Notes: generated by a model from the letters alone, not told the origin. A stretch of 14,242 nucleotides of DNA from an uncultured Collinsella sp. (GCA_900549065.1 URNC01000039.1:1-14242); one strand, 5' to 3'; numbered from the stretch's first letter, positions 1 to 7,132 are shown. Made by a program: numbers and translations.

Positions 1-4
1 GCCT

Positions 5-37
5 TCGTCGGCAGCGTCAGATGTGTATAAGAGACAG
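5..37 (+). other. Nextera Read 1 transposase adapter (sequencing artefact)
   Basis: Positions 5-18 read TCGTCGGCAGCGTC and positions 19-37 read AGATGTGTATAAGAGACAG. Together these are the Illumina Nextera Read 1 adapter, the latter part being the Tn5 mosaic end. This is library DNA retained at a contig end, not a genomic transposon. The first four bases (1-4) are probably also adapter or index. Genomic sequence starts at about 38. Confidence 0.97.
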
Positions 38-55
38 AGGTGGTTTGCTGCGAGA

Positions 56-131
56 TGGTGGACCGTCAGGGGTTCGAACCCTGGACCTTGGGATTAAAAG
101 TCCCCTGCTCTGCCAGCTGAGCTAACGGCCC
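56..131 (-). tRNA. tRNA-Lys, anticodon TTT
   Basis: On the minus strand a 76-nt cloverleaf folds fully. The acceptor stem is GGGCCGT with ACGGTCC (one G-T pair). The D arm begins GCTC and closes with GAGC. The anticodon loop is CTTTTAA, so the anticodon is TTT (Lys, codons AAA/AAG). The T arm is CAGGG-TTCGAAC-CCCTG. The discriminator is A and CCA is encoded (plus-strand 56-58). It lies 18 bases from the adapter junction, so the contig broke just downstream of this tRNA. No terminator is visible before the break. Confidence 0.97.
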
Positions 132-140
132 GCGGGTGGC

Positions 141-169
141 ATTGTACCACGGTCTAGGACTATTCCCAA
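141..169 (-). promoter_or_regulatory. Promoter of tRNA-Lys, overlapping the end of the M29 peptidase gene
   Basis: Minus strand: -35 TTGGGA (169-164), a 17-base spacer, then -10 TACAAT (146-141), ending 9 bases before the mature tRNA 5' end at 131. The -35 box and part of the spacer use the last codons and the stop codon of the upstream peptidase gene. No terminator lies between that gene and the tRNA, so some tRNA precursor may also come from read-through. Confidence 0.65.
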
Positions 170-1440
170 CTCCATTGGCCGTTCTGGAAAATCACAACTT
201 CACGTCCATCAGGCGTAATGCCCGTAATATCGATGTCGTCCGTGCCGATCATAAAATCGACGTGCGTGCTCGAGACGTTAACACCATGCTCCAGGAGCTC
301 CTCCTTGGACATGTCGTACCCACCCTCGATGCATTCGGGGAAACCGACACCTAGCGCGAGATGGCAGCTAGCGTTCTCGTCATAGAGCGTATCGTAGAAC
401 AGAACACCACTTTCGCGGATCGGCGTGTTCTTGGAAATGAGCGCGACCTCTCCCAGGTGAGCAGCGCCCTCGTCAGTATCGATGATACTTGCGAGCGTTG
501 CCTTGCCCACGCGGGCGTCGTAGCCCACCACGCGGCCGCCCTCGAACTTAATCCAAAAATCGTCGACTTTATTGCCGTGGTGGATGAGCGGCATGGCCGA
601 GTACACGATACCGTCGGCGCGCATGCGATCGGGCGAAGTGAAGACTTCCTCGGTGGGAATGTTGGGGAAGAAGGGGTGCCCATCGGGCGTCTTGCCCTTG
701 CCGCCGGCCCACTCGTGACCCTTCGTCATGCCAATCGTCAGATCGGTTCCATTTGCCGCGGTGTAATGCAGGCGGTCGAAACGATTGTCGTTCAGGAAAC
801 GCAGGTTCTTTTCGAATGCGGCGTCATGGAGTTCCCAGTCGCTCTCTGGGTCCTGGCCATCGGCGCGAGCGGTGTGCAGAATCGCATTCCACAGCTTATA
901 GATTGCAACCTCATCGGCGTCTCCCGGGAACACCTCGCGCGCCCAAGCCACGACCGGAGCGCCGGCGATGCACCACGGATTGATGTTGTAATCCAGTCCA
1001 CGGCGGAAAACTTTGCACTGCGTGTTCTTTGCCTTAGAAGCTGCAGCGGGCTTAGCGGGATCGATGCCCTTAAGGGCGGCGGGGTCCGCACCCTCGATAA
1101 AGATAAAGCAGGCACCGTCCTGGGCCAGGGAATCCAGCTGCAGGCGCTTCCACTCGGGCGTCTGCTCAAAATAGCTTTTCTCGACATGCTCGTACGTGAG
1201 CCTCGTCACGGCATCATCGGCCCAGATGACCGTCACGTGGCCGGCGCCGGCAGCATAGGCCTCCGCGACCACCACGCGCGCAAACGGCACGCACTCAACC
1301 GGAGACTGAACGACGACTTCCTGGCCGGGCTTAACGTTTACGCCCTTGCGGACGACCAGGCGCGCATAGTTTTTAATCTTGGGCTCCAGGGACTTCATAC
1401 CCTCCAGGGCCTCTTCGACCGTCAGGGCAGCTCGAATCAT
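160..1440 (-). CDS. M29-family metallo-aminopeptidase
   Basis: Cytoplasmic aminopeptidase of family M29 (AmpS/PepS/aminopeptidase T type), a two-metal enzyme that removes N-terminal residues from peptides. The 426-residue length is normal for the family. Counting from the ATG at 1440, the expected metal-ligand positions are visible: Glu265 in EEVFTSP, Glu331 in LGEVAL, His360 in CHLALG, and His393/Asp395 in HVDFMIGT. The family's DTDEGAAHLGE-like stretch is intact. No signal peptide is present. An ATG four codons upstream (1452) is open, but GGAG (1450-1447) sits 6 bases before the 1440 ATG and nothing SD-like precedes 1452, so 1440 is preferred. A terminator separates it from the gene upstream, so it is probably monocistronic; a poor -10 (TATAGA, 1461-1456) is the only promoter candidate I see. 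Confidence 0.93.
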   Translation of the reverse strand: MIRAALTVEEALEGMKSLEPKIKNYARLVVRKGVNVKPGQEVVVQSPVECVPFARVVVAEAYAAGAGHVTVIWADDAVTRLTYEHVEKSYFEQTPEWKRLQLDSLAQDGACFIFIEGADPAALKGIDPAKPAAASKAKNTQCKVFRRGLDYNINPWCIAGAPVVAWAREVFPGDADEVAIYKLWNAILHTARADGQDPESDWELHDAAFEKNLRFLNDNRFDRLHYTAANGTDLTIGMTKGHEWAGGKGKTPDGHPFFPNIPTEEVFTSPDRMRADGIVYSAMPLIHHGNKVDDFWIKFEGGRVVGYDARVGKATLASIIDTDEGAAHLGEVALISKNTPIRESGVLFYDTLYDENASCHLALGVGFPECIEGGYDMSKEELLEHGVNVSSTHVDFMIGTDDIDITGITPDGREVVIFQNGQWSWE

Positions 1441-1468
1441 GTGCCACTCCATCTATCTATAGAACAGT

Positions 1469-1499
1469 AAAAAGGCGCGCCGCAAAAACGACGCGCCTT
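1469..1499 (-). terminator. Rho-independent terminator after the purC operon
   Basis: The 8-bp perfect stem AAGGCGCG (plus 1472-1479) pairs with CGCGCCTT (1492-1499) around a 12-base loop. On the minus strand the stem is followed directly by a five-T run. It ends the purC / membrane-protein transcript and separates it from the M29 peptidase gene. Confidence 0.85.
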
Positions 1500-1529
1500 A
1501 TATCTTAGCGATAAGTATGTATGCAAACG

Positions 1530-2105
1530 CTACTTCTTCTTGGAGTCCTTCTTGTCCTCCTCGGCAGCTGCGCGCTCGATAAGAGCGTTGAGCTTGTTCT
1601 CGGACATGCCCTCGGCCTGCGCGCGGTACATGTTGCGCAAGGGACGAATACGAGCGAAGTCGTAGATAAAGTCACCCAGGATGATGACATAGGACAAAAC
1701 GATGCCGACCATCTGGACAGGGCTGGACACCATGCCAGCGGGAGCGAAGTACAGCGAGGCCCAAATTGCCACGACGAGCACCATGCCAATGGCGAGCACA
1801 ATCCACCAGATGCGACGGCGCTTGGTGTAGTCCTCGTCCTGCTTGAGGAGGATATTCGACACCGTATAGATGCGGTCCTCCTTGGCGCGCTGCTTAGCCT
1901 TGCGGGCGCGCTTCTCCTCTTTAGAGAGGCCCTCGAGGTTCTCGCCCTTCTCGAGCTCTTTGCGGCGTGCCTTAGACGAAGCCGGCACGACGCGAACGGA
2001 GCTCGCTGCTTGGCGGGCGGGCTTAGCAGATGCGGCAGACTTGCGCGCAACCCCGGTAACTTCGTGGGATTGCGTGCGCTTGTTCGTGGCGCTACGGGTA
2101 CTCAC
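1530..2105 (-). CDS. Two-helix membrane protein of unknown function, coupled to purC
   Basis: Not recognised as a named family. The 191-residue product has a strongly basic, Ala/Lys/Arg-rich N-terminal tail (about 1-98) including a Lys/Arg/Glu stretch likely to be helical (45-76). Two hydrophobic helices follow (about 99-121 and 131-149), then a charged C-terminal tail ending in DKKDSKKK. The positive charge at both ends predicts both termini in the cytoplasm with one short external loop. The start is GTG at 2105, immediately after the purC TAA. Its RBS AAGGAG (2120-2115) lies within the last purC codons, 9 bases upstream, so translation is probably coupled. No catalytic motif is visible. A role linked to purine synthesis is not shown; shared transcription may be the only link. 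Confidence 0.85.
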   Translation of the reverse strand: MSTRSATNKRTQSHEVTGVARKSAASAKPARQAASSVRVVPASSKARRKELEKGENLEGLSKEEKRARKAKQRAKEDRIYTVSNILLKQDEDYTKRRRIWWIVLAIGMVLVVAIWASLYFAPAGMVSSPVQMVGIVLSYVIILGDFIYDFARIRPLRNMYRAQAEGMSENKLNALIERAAAEEDKKDSKKK

Positions 2106-2993
2106 TTATGCGTTCTCCTTCATGCTTGTGAACTGGGAGCCCGTGATGATCTGGAAGGCCTCGCGATAGCGCTCGGACGTGCCATCGATGACCTCGGCGG
2201 GCAGGTGCGGGGTCTCCCCCGTCATATCCCAGTTGGCCTTGAGCCAATTGCGGACGAATTGCTTGTCGTAGCTAGGCTGGATCTTGCCCTCCTCGTAGCT
2301 GGCAGCAGGCCAGAAACGGCTGGAGTCGGGCGTGAGGCACTCGTCGATCAGCGTGACCTTGCCATCGATGACACCAAACTCGAACTTGGTGTCGGCAATG
2401 ATGATGCCACGGGTCGCGGCGTACTCGGCAGCGGCCTTGTAGATCTTGAGGGAAAGGTCACGAATCTGCGTGGCGATGTCCTCGCCCACGATCTCGCAGC
2501 AACGCTCGAACGAGATGTTCTCGTCGTGGTCACCGATCTCGGCCTTCGTGGACGGCGTGAACAACGGCTCGGGAAGCTTGGAAGCCTCGGTCAGGCCCTC
2601 AGGCAGCTGGATGCCGCAGACGGTGCCGTTCTCGTCGTAGGTCTTCTTGCCCGAACCGGTCAGATAGCCGCGGACGATACACTCGATAGGAATCGTCTGG
2701 GCCTTCTTAACCAGCATGGCGCGGCCAGCGAGGTAGTCACGATACTCAGCAAACTCCTCGGGGAAATCCGCCGGGTCGATGGAAACGAGATGGTTGGGGA
2801 CGATGTCGGCAAACTTATCGAACCAGAATGCCGAGATGCGATTGAGCACCTCTCCCTTAAACGGAATCTCGTCGGGAAGAATGAAGTCGAACGCAGAAAT
2901 GCGGTCGGTGGCGACCATCAGCAGGTTTTCACCGGCATCGTAAATATCACGAACCTTGCCACGGGAATCCGGACGACGCTCCATCGTTGTCAC
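2106..2993 (-). CDS. purC: Phosphoribosylaminoimidazole-succinocarboxamide (SAICAR) synthase
   Basis: Joins CAIR and aspartate with ATP to make SAICAR in de novo purine synthesis; cytoplasmic. Visible motifs, counted from the GTG at 2993: GKVRDIY (12-18), ATDRISAFD (28-36), the family signature around IPIECIVRGYLTGSG (101-115), PLFTPSTKAEIGDHDENI (143-160), the second signature IADTKFEFG (199-207) and DECLTPDSSRFWP (217-229). At 295 residues it is the longer PurC form rather than the roughly 240-residue Bacillus type. The reading frame is open back to a GTG at 3002, but AAGGAG (3007-3002) overlaps that codon and lies 8 bases before the GTG at 2993, which is therefore the likely start. The next gene starts on the base after its stop codon. 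Confidence 0.97.
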   Translation of the reverse strand: MTTMERRPDSRGKVRDIYDAGENLLMVATDRISAFDFILPDEIPFKGEVLNRISAFWFDKFADIVPNHLVSIDPADFPEEFAEYRDYLAGRAMLVKKAQTIPIECIVRGYLTGSGKKTYDENGTVCGIQLPEGLTEASKLPEPLFTPSTKAEIGDHDENISFERCCEIVGEDIATQIRDLSLKIYKAAAEYAATRGIIIADTKFEFGVIDGKVTLIDECLTPDSSRFWPAASYEEGKIQPSYDKQFVRNWLKANWDMTGETPHLPAEVIDGTSERYREAFQIITGSQFTSMKENA

Positions 2994-3001
2994 GTGAGTC
3001 A

Positions 3002-3007
3002 CTCCTT
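3002..3007 (-). promoter_or_regulatory. RBS that fixes the purC start
   Basis: AAGGAG on the minus strand, 8 bases before GTG at 2993. It overlaps the in-frame upstream GTG (3002-3000) and so rules that codon out as a practical start. Confidence 0.75.
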
Positions 3008-3024
3008 ACCTAAATACGACAGAA

Positions 3025-3044
3025 ATGCGGGTTCTTTCCCGCAT
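3025..3044 (-). terminator. Hairpin between the kinase gene and purC (weak terminator or leader structure)
   Basis: ATGCGGG (3025-3031) pairs perfectly with CCCGCAT (3038-3044) around a 6-base loop. On the minus strand it is followed by TTCTGTCG, which is too poor in T for a confident intrinsic terminator. It lies 59 bases past the kinase stop and 31 bases before the purC start, so it could end the kinase transcript or sit in the purC leader. A -10-like TATTTA (3016-3011) follows it with no convincing -35. Confidence 0.4.
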
Positions 3045-3102
3045 GTTTTCGCAAACTCGGAGCGGCAGGGACGCGGCCCCTCCTTCACCGAATAGCGAAA
3101 AG

Positions 3103-4668
3103 CTAGTGCTCCATTGTAGTAGATGCCGCGTCCGCCGTGTGCTCGCGGGGCAGATGAATTGTAAAAGTCGTACCCTTTCCAAGCTCCGACTCCACGGATA
3201 TGTAGCCATGGTGACGCTCGACGATCTGCTTGGTCACGGCGAGGCCGACGCCCAGGCCGCCAGCTTCGCGGGCGCGGCTGGCATCGGCGCGCCAAAACCG
3301 CCCGAAAATGCGCGACAGATCGTCCTTGGCAATACCGATGCCGGTATCAGAAACGGCAATGCTGACGTGCCTGCGGTCACTGAGCACCGACACCACGACC
3401 CAACCGCCCTCGGGGGTGTAGCGCATGGCGTTGCTCATGAGGTTGATAACACATTGCGTGATCATGTCGGGATCGGCCTCGACGACATCGTCGTGCCCTT
3501 GGGTTTCATCTGCAAAGCGAAGACGAAGGTCACGGTCGGCAAACAGACGCTCCTGGCCGTTCACAATCGATCGCACGAACGGAACCATGTCCACCGGTTC
3601 TAGATTGAGCGGAGCCGTGCTGTTTTCCATACGCGATAGGTCGAGCATCTGCTGCACCAGACGAGCCAGGCGACGCGTCTCGGAAGCAACGGTCTCCAAA
3701 TGCTCATCGTCGGTGGGATACACGCCATCCTGCATGGCCTCGACCGTTGCGAGCATGGCCATAAGCGGCGTGCGAAGCTCGTGTGCAACGTCTGAGGTCA
3801 GGCGCTTCTCGTGTTTCATATCCTTCTCGAGCGAGGTGGCCATCTCATCGAAGGTCTCACCCAGCTGATCGATCTCGTCATCACCGCGCAGCCCCGTGCG
3901 AGCCGACAGGTCGCCGTCACGGATTTGCTTTGCGGTACTGGTGATGCGATGAATCGGTTTGGTGAGCATGCGCGACACGAGCGATCCGATAACGACCGAA
4001 ATGCAGATTGCAACAACCGCGGCGAGGGCCATGGCGTTAAAGGTCTTCTCCCTAAACGCAGAGTCCGCCTTGGTGAGCAGAGCGTCGGAGCCGATGGCCC
4101 ACAGCTTTACCTGTCCGACATGCTCGCCGGAAGACGTTACAATCTCGACGTTAGCAACGCTATCGGAGTCGGTTGGAGCAGACGAGACCGGGCTATGCGA
4201 TGCCCTCTTGCCGCTCGTGTCGTCGGTCGTAGCCTGGTTTTCGCGTACATCGGCGGTGGCGCTTGCCGAGGGCCAGGAATCGTCATAAACGATCACACCC
4301 TTTTTATTGACGACCTGCATGCCCAGATCGTCGGAAACCAAACTCGACGTTGCGACCGTGCGCAGTTCTCCCGCGGTCCAAGAGCCGTTTTCCTCATATG
4401 AGGTCGCCAACTTCTCGGCAGCGGAATTTGCGATTTCGACGATATTGGAGCGTGTGTAATCCGAAAAGACCGTGCCCCACACAACAGAGACAACGCCCAC
4501 CAGCACCAATACCGTCATGAGCGATGTCAGAGCAAAAGCAAGTGCCATGCGCGAGGGATAGCTCATCGTTGGCCGTGAATCGGAACGAGGCGTGTTCCAA
4601 CTAGCCTTGGAACCCGCCTCGCTCTCCTGCTTGTGCTTTTGTCCGATTTCAAAGCGCGCAGGTGTCAT
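3103..4668 (-). CDS. Membrane sensor histidine kinase of a two-component system
   Basis: A 521-residue orthodox kinase. A charged tail of about 40 residues precedes TM1 (about 42-66). Next come an external sensor region of about 145 residues (67-210), with a low-complexity Ser/Thr/Asp stretch near 135-172, then TM2 (about 211-233) and a HAMP linker (about 234-286). The dimerisation/phosphoacceptor helix has His296 in DVAHELRTP. The ATPase domain shows the N box NLMSNAMRYT (409-418), G1 DTGIGI (441-446), F box FGRFWR (455-460) and G2 GGLGVGL (470-476). All catalytic motifs are intact. It starts 11 bases after the regulator's stop codon with a weak AGGG-type RBS overlapping that stop; a later ATG (residue 35) has no RBS. 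The stimulus cannot be read from the sequence, and no phosphatase or transporter partner gene is adjacent. Confidence 0.95.
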   Translation of the reverse strand: MTPARFEIGQKHKQESEAGSKASWNTPRSDSRPTMSYPSRMALAFALTSLMTVLVLVGVVSVVWGTVFSDYTRSNIVEIANSAAEKLATSYEENGSWTAGELRTVATSSLVSDDLGMQVVNKKGVIVYDDSWPSASATADVRENQATTDDTSGKRASHSPVSSAPTDSDSVANVEIVTSSGEHVGQVKLWAIGSDALLTKADSAFREKTFNAMALAAVVAICISVVIGSLVSRMLTKPIHRITSTAKQIRDGDLSARTGLRGDDEIDQLGETFDEMATSLEKDMKHEKRLTSDVAHELRTPLMAMLATVEAMQDGVYPTDDEHLETVASETRRLARLVQQMLDLSRMENSTAPLNLEPVDMVPFVRSIVNGQERLFADRDLRLRFADETQGHDDVVEADPDMITQCVINLMSNAMRYTPEGGWVVVSVLSDRRHVSIAVSDTGIGIAKDDLSRIFGRFWRADASRAREAGGLGVGLAVTKQIVERHHGYISVESELGKGTTFTIHLPREHTADAASTTMEH

Positions 4669-4679
4669 ATGTGATTTCC

Positions 4680-5402
4680 CTATTTCTCGTCCGACTTATC
4701 GGTCTTGGCCGGAGCCTCGAAGCGATAGCCGACACCATGGACGGTGTAGAGCCACTTGGGCTTCTTGGGATCATCGCCCAGCTTGGCGCGAAGATTCTTC
4801 ACGTGGCTATCGATGGTGCGCTCATAGCCCTCAAAGTCATACCCGAGCACTTTCTCGACCAGCTCCATGCGGTTATACACACGGCCGGGATGGCGGGCAA
4901 GCGTGGTGAGCAGCTTAAACTCGGAAGCCGTCAGATCGACTTCCTTGCCCTCGACCAAGATCTTGTGGCCCGAGATATCGATGACCAGATCGCCGAAGTC
5001 GAGTACCTCGACGGCGGGCTCGTCGGCCTGATGGGCACGGCGGAACAGAGCGCGAACGCGGGCGACGAGCTCGCGCGGCGAGAACGGCTTAATCAGATAG
5101 TCGTCGGCGCCGAGCTCAAGACCGATAATACGGTCCTCGATCTCGCCCTTAGCCGTCAGCATGATGATGGGGACATCCGAGGTATCGCGAATGGTGCGGC
5201 AAACGCGCTCGCCGGGAATCTTGGGGAGCATAAGGTCGAGCACGACCAGGTCGAACTGATGCTTCTCGAACTCCTCGATCGCGGACTGGCCGTCGCCGAC
5301 GCCCACAACCCAGTAGCCTTCGCGCTCGAGATAGGCAGCGACGGCGTCACGGATTGCCTTCTCATCCTCGACCAGCAGAATCTTTTTTGCATCTGAAGCC
5401 AT
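4680..5402 (-). CDS. OmpR/PhoB-family response regulator
   Basis: A 240-residue DNA-binding regulator, first gene of the regulator-kinase pair. The receiver domain spans about 6-120, with acidic pocket Glu12/Asp13, phosphoacceptor Asp56 in VVLDLMLP, Thr83 in MLTAK and Lys105 in LIKPF. The C-terminal winged helix (about 133-228) carries DLTASEFKLLTTLARHPGRV and ends in WLYTVHGVGYRFE, typical of the OmpR group. The open frame extends to a TTG at 5423, but the run GGGGGG (5415-5410) lies 7 bases before the ATG at 5402, which is the better start. It presumably receives phosphate from the kinase encoded 11 bases downstream. Its targets are unknown. Confidence 0.96.
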   Translation of the reverse strand: MASDAKKILLVEDEKAIRDAVAAYLEREGYWVVGVGDGQSAIEEFEKHQFDLVVLDLMLPKIPGERVCRTIRDTSDVPIIMLTAKGEIEDRIIGLELGADDYLIKPFSPRELVARVRALFRRAHQADEPAVEVLDFGDLVIDISGHKILVEGKEVDLTASEFKLLTTLARHPGRVYNRMELVEKVLGYDFEGYERTIDSHVKNLRAKLGDDPKKPKWLYTVHGVGYRFEAPAKTDKSDEK

Positions 5403-5441
5403 AACACGGCCCCCCTGTCTCAATTAGCTAAGAACAAGCCC

Positions 5442-5447
5442 ATTTTA
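5442..5447 (-). promoter_or_regulatory. Possible -10 box of the two-component operon
   Basis: TAAAAT on the minus strand, 5/6 match to TATAAT, 39 bases before the regulator ATG. No recognisable -35 stands 16-18 bases upstream; that stretch lies in the hairpin at 5458-5496. Confidence 0.3.
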
Positions 5448-5457
5448 ACGCACCTGA

Positions 5458-5496
5458 GCCCGCCGGATGCCGCTATGACGCGGCAGCTCGGCGGGC
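5458..5496. terminator. Large GC-rich hairpin between the lipoprotein and regulator genes
   Basis: The outer stem GCCCGCCG (5458-5465) pairs with CGGCGGGC (5489-5496), and the inner stem TGCCGC (5468-5473) pairs with GCGGCA (5480-5485), with a 6-base loop and a small internal bulge. It lies 59 bases past the lipoprotein stop codon and before the regulator's possible promoter. No T run follows on either strand, so if it terminates it is not a canonical intrinsic terminator. It may instead stabilise the lipoprotein mRNA 3' end. Confidence 0.45.
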
Positions 5497-5555
5497 GGTA
5501 CTCACAATTACAACGCGTTTATTCCCCTGTTGGCGCCTTTTTAACCCCTCTAAGC

Positions 5556-6767
5556 TTAAAGAGAGAATAGGCGTGCAGTGACCGTCTCTGGTATACCCTG
5601 GCTGTTGCGCACCGTGGCGTACGTAAGGAATGAGTCCGATTTTCCCGCCGTAGCTGGATAATCGCCATACTCCAAAGCGCGGTCGGGCGACAGCAGCGAG
5701 CCATAGGTCTTGGCAGAGGTGTCGATCAGGAAATGCGACGCCTGTACCTTAACAAGGTATTTATTCTTCTTGCCAGCCGCACATGCGAGCGGCTCGCGTG
5801 ACAGAAAGAGGTACGGCCCTCCCTCATTACCGATATACGTGCCCATATTGCCCAGGCTGCCCACGCCGCTATAGGCCGCCTCGATAGAAAACACGAAGGT
5901 ATCGCCCATATACACGGCCTCGAAAGGCGAGACTGACGAGGGAAGGACTAGCTGGGCACGCTTGGTGTTGTTGCCGTCGGTCAGATCGATTGCCGTTATG
6001 CCGTAGTAGACGCCCTCGTCGTTGCGGACACGCGGCGAGATGGTCAAAATGCCGTCGCTCGCGCGCGGGGCCGATGCAAAGCGGCCCGTCGATTTCCAAA
6101 TTGTCTCGGCCTTGGATTCATCAAGTGAGCGACGATAGCAAAACGAATCACTACTCGTTTTATTGCCGCCTGTCGAAGGCATTTTATACCAGATGACTGA
6201 TGACCCGAACGCCGTAAACAGGGGCGGATCATAGTCCTTGCCACCTCGATCGAGCTCAACCACATCGCCAGAGAGCGAAGCGCCCGACAGATTTTGAGCG
6301 TAGAGCTTCCACGATGAATTGGCAAAGTTCATCTCAACCCACGCGAATACGCCGTCGCCGGCGCGGACATCGTAGAATGCATATCCCGTGCCCTCGACAG
6401 GATCCTCGATTAATGTGGTAAGCGAGCCATCGCCCAGGTTGAGCACACCGAGCGTGTTGGCGTGCAATGCCGATGCGGGCGCCATCATCGCCGCAGCGTA
6501 ATCGCCGTCGCAGTAGTACAGCAGCGTACCCAGAGGCAGCGTCCACGACGCCGCCGGCTCAAGATCGATGTCGACAGCCTCATACTCATCCGTAATCGAG
6601 ATAATTTTGGAATCGTCCTTGATAACCTGCGGCTCGCCGGCGGCATCATCGCTGGTACCCGTTTTTTTCGAGCATCCGGCAAGCACCGTGGCAGCGCCCG
6701 CGGCAGCCCCACCGAGTACAAAGCCGCGACGCGATATTCCGTTCTTGATGTGATCGGCGATACCCAT
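5556..6767 (-). CDS. Tat-exported lipoprotein, probable beta-propeller-like domain
   Basis: A 403-residue exported lipoprotein of unknown function. The N-terminus has a twin-arginine signal with SRRGFV (12-17), a hydrophobic Ala/Gly-rich segment (18-30) and lipobox LAGC with Cys32 as the lipidated residue. The mature part is Trp/Tyr/Asp/Gly-rich with repeated short beta-strand-like segments (for example VFAWVEM, VIWYKM, GILTISPRV, TFVFSIE). Its even spacing suggests a beta-propeller, which is inference from pattern. Tat use suggests folding before export. The ATG overlaps the stop of the upstream TSCPD gene (TAATG), with only a weak GAGA-type RBS, so translation is probably coupled. I see no catalytic motif. 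Confidence 0.88.
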   Translation of the reverse strand: MGIADHIKNGISRRGFVLGGAAAGAATVLAGCSKKTGTSDDAAGEPQVIKDDSKIISITDEYEAVDIDLEPAASWTLPLGTLLYYCDGDYAAAMMAPASALHANTLGVLNLGDGSLTTLIEDPVEGTGYAFYDVRAGDGVFAWVEMNFANSSWKLYAQNLSGASLSGDVVELDRGGKDYDPPLFTAFGSSVIWYKMPSTGGNKTSSDSFCYRRSLDESKAETIWKSTGRFASAPRASDGILTISPRVRNDEGVYYGITAIDLTDGNNTKRAQLVLPSSVSPFEAVYMGDTFVFSIEAAYSGVGSLGNMGTYIGNEGGPYLFLSREPLACAAGKKNKYLVKVQASHFLIDTSAKTYGSLLSPDRALEYGDYPATAGKSDSFLTYATVRNSQGIPETVTARLFSL

Positions 6768-7030
6768 TAGGCGATCTCGGCGCGAGCGGCCTCGATGGCG
6801 CGCGTAAGCTGGTCGGCGCAGGAGGTCTTTTTCATACCGCAGGTATTACCGGCGAGAACCTCGATTACGCGATCGGCAGGAGCGCCCTCGACCAGCTTGG
6901 AGATTGCCTTGAGATTGCCGTCGCAGCCACCGGTAAACTCAACGCCTATCACTTTGTTGCCGTCATCGGAAAGGTCAAGGTGAATATTGCGAGCACACAC
7001 GCCCTGAGGCTTGTAATCAAACGAAATCAT
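6767..7030 (-). CDS. Stand-alone TSCPD-domain protein (TIGR03905-like)
   Basis: An 87-residue cytoplasmic protein. It matches the small TSCPD family, a four-cysteine domain also found at the C-terminus of some class II ribonucleotide reductases. The cysteines are Cys12, Cys36 (in GGCDGNLKAI), Cys64 (NTCGMK) and Cys71. The signature here is TSCAD instead of TSCPD. The cysteines probably bind a metal; no reaction is established for the stand-alone form. The start is clear: GAGAGGGG lies 5 bases before the ATG at 7030. Its stop overlaps the start of the Tat lipoprotein gene by one base, so the two form an operon. A GATAAT -10-like box lies 35 bases upstream. Confidence 0.9.
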   Translation of the reverse strand: MISFDYKPQGVCARNIHLDLSDDGNKVIGVEFTGGCDGNLKAISKLVEGAPADRVIEVLAGNTCGMKKTSCADQLTRAIEAARAEIA

Positions 7031-7064
7031 GCGATCCCCTCTCAGAATGTTATTCGAGACGACT

Positions 7065-7070
7065 ATTATC
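7065..7070 (-). promoter_or_regulatory. Possible -10 box of the TSCPD-lipoprotein operon
   Basis: GATAAT on the minus strand, 5/6 to consensus and 34 bases before the TSCPD start codon. The best -35 candidate, TTGCAT (7091-7086), is only 15 bases away, so the call is weak. Confidence 0.35.
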
Positions 7071-7094
7071 CCCGTCTTTCCCTAAATGCAACGA

Positions 7095-7132
7095 GGCGCT
7101 TTGCCGGCAACACACATTACCAGCAAAGCGCC
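7095..7132 (-). terminator. Hairpin terminator after purB
   Basis: A 10-bp perfect stem: GGCGCTTTGC (7095-7104) pairs with GCAAAGCGCC (7123-7132) around an 18-base loop. It starts 27 bases past the purB stop codon. On the minus strand the following bases are TCGTTGCATTT, a poor T tract, so termination strength is uncertain, but position and stem favour this role. Confidence 0.65.

Noticed and set aside
19..37. Tn5 mosaic end as a real transposon end
   Set aside because: It is directly preceded by the rest of the Nextera adapter and lies at the very start of the contig, so it is library DNA.
361..1470. 369-codon plus-strand open frame
   Set aside because: Antisense to the M29 peptidase, which has its full set of metal-ligand motifs.
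1521..3095. 524-codon plus-strand open frame
   Set aside because: Antisense to purC and its partner gene, whose motifs are certain. Its product shows only the generic composition of a GC-rich shadow frame.
3003..3102. Purine riboswitch or other purine-sensing leader before purC
   Set aside because: Only about 110 bases separate the kinase stop from purC. I find one simple hairpin and none of the conserved three-way-junction pattern of a purine riboswitch.
2999..3295. 98-codon minus-strand open frame across the kinase-purC gap
   Set aside because: Overlaps the kinase 3' end in another frame. The sequence is Arg-rich and patternless, and its end coincides with the purC leader.
4662..5396. 244-codon plus-strand open frame
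   Set aside because: Antisense to the OmpR-type regulator with no RBS or domain of its own.
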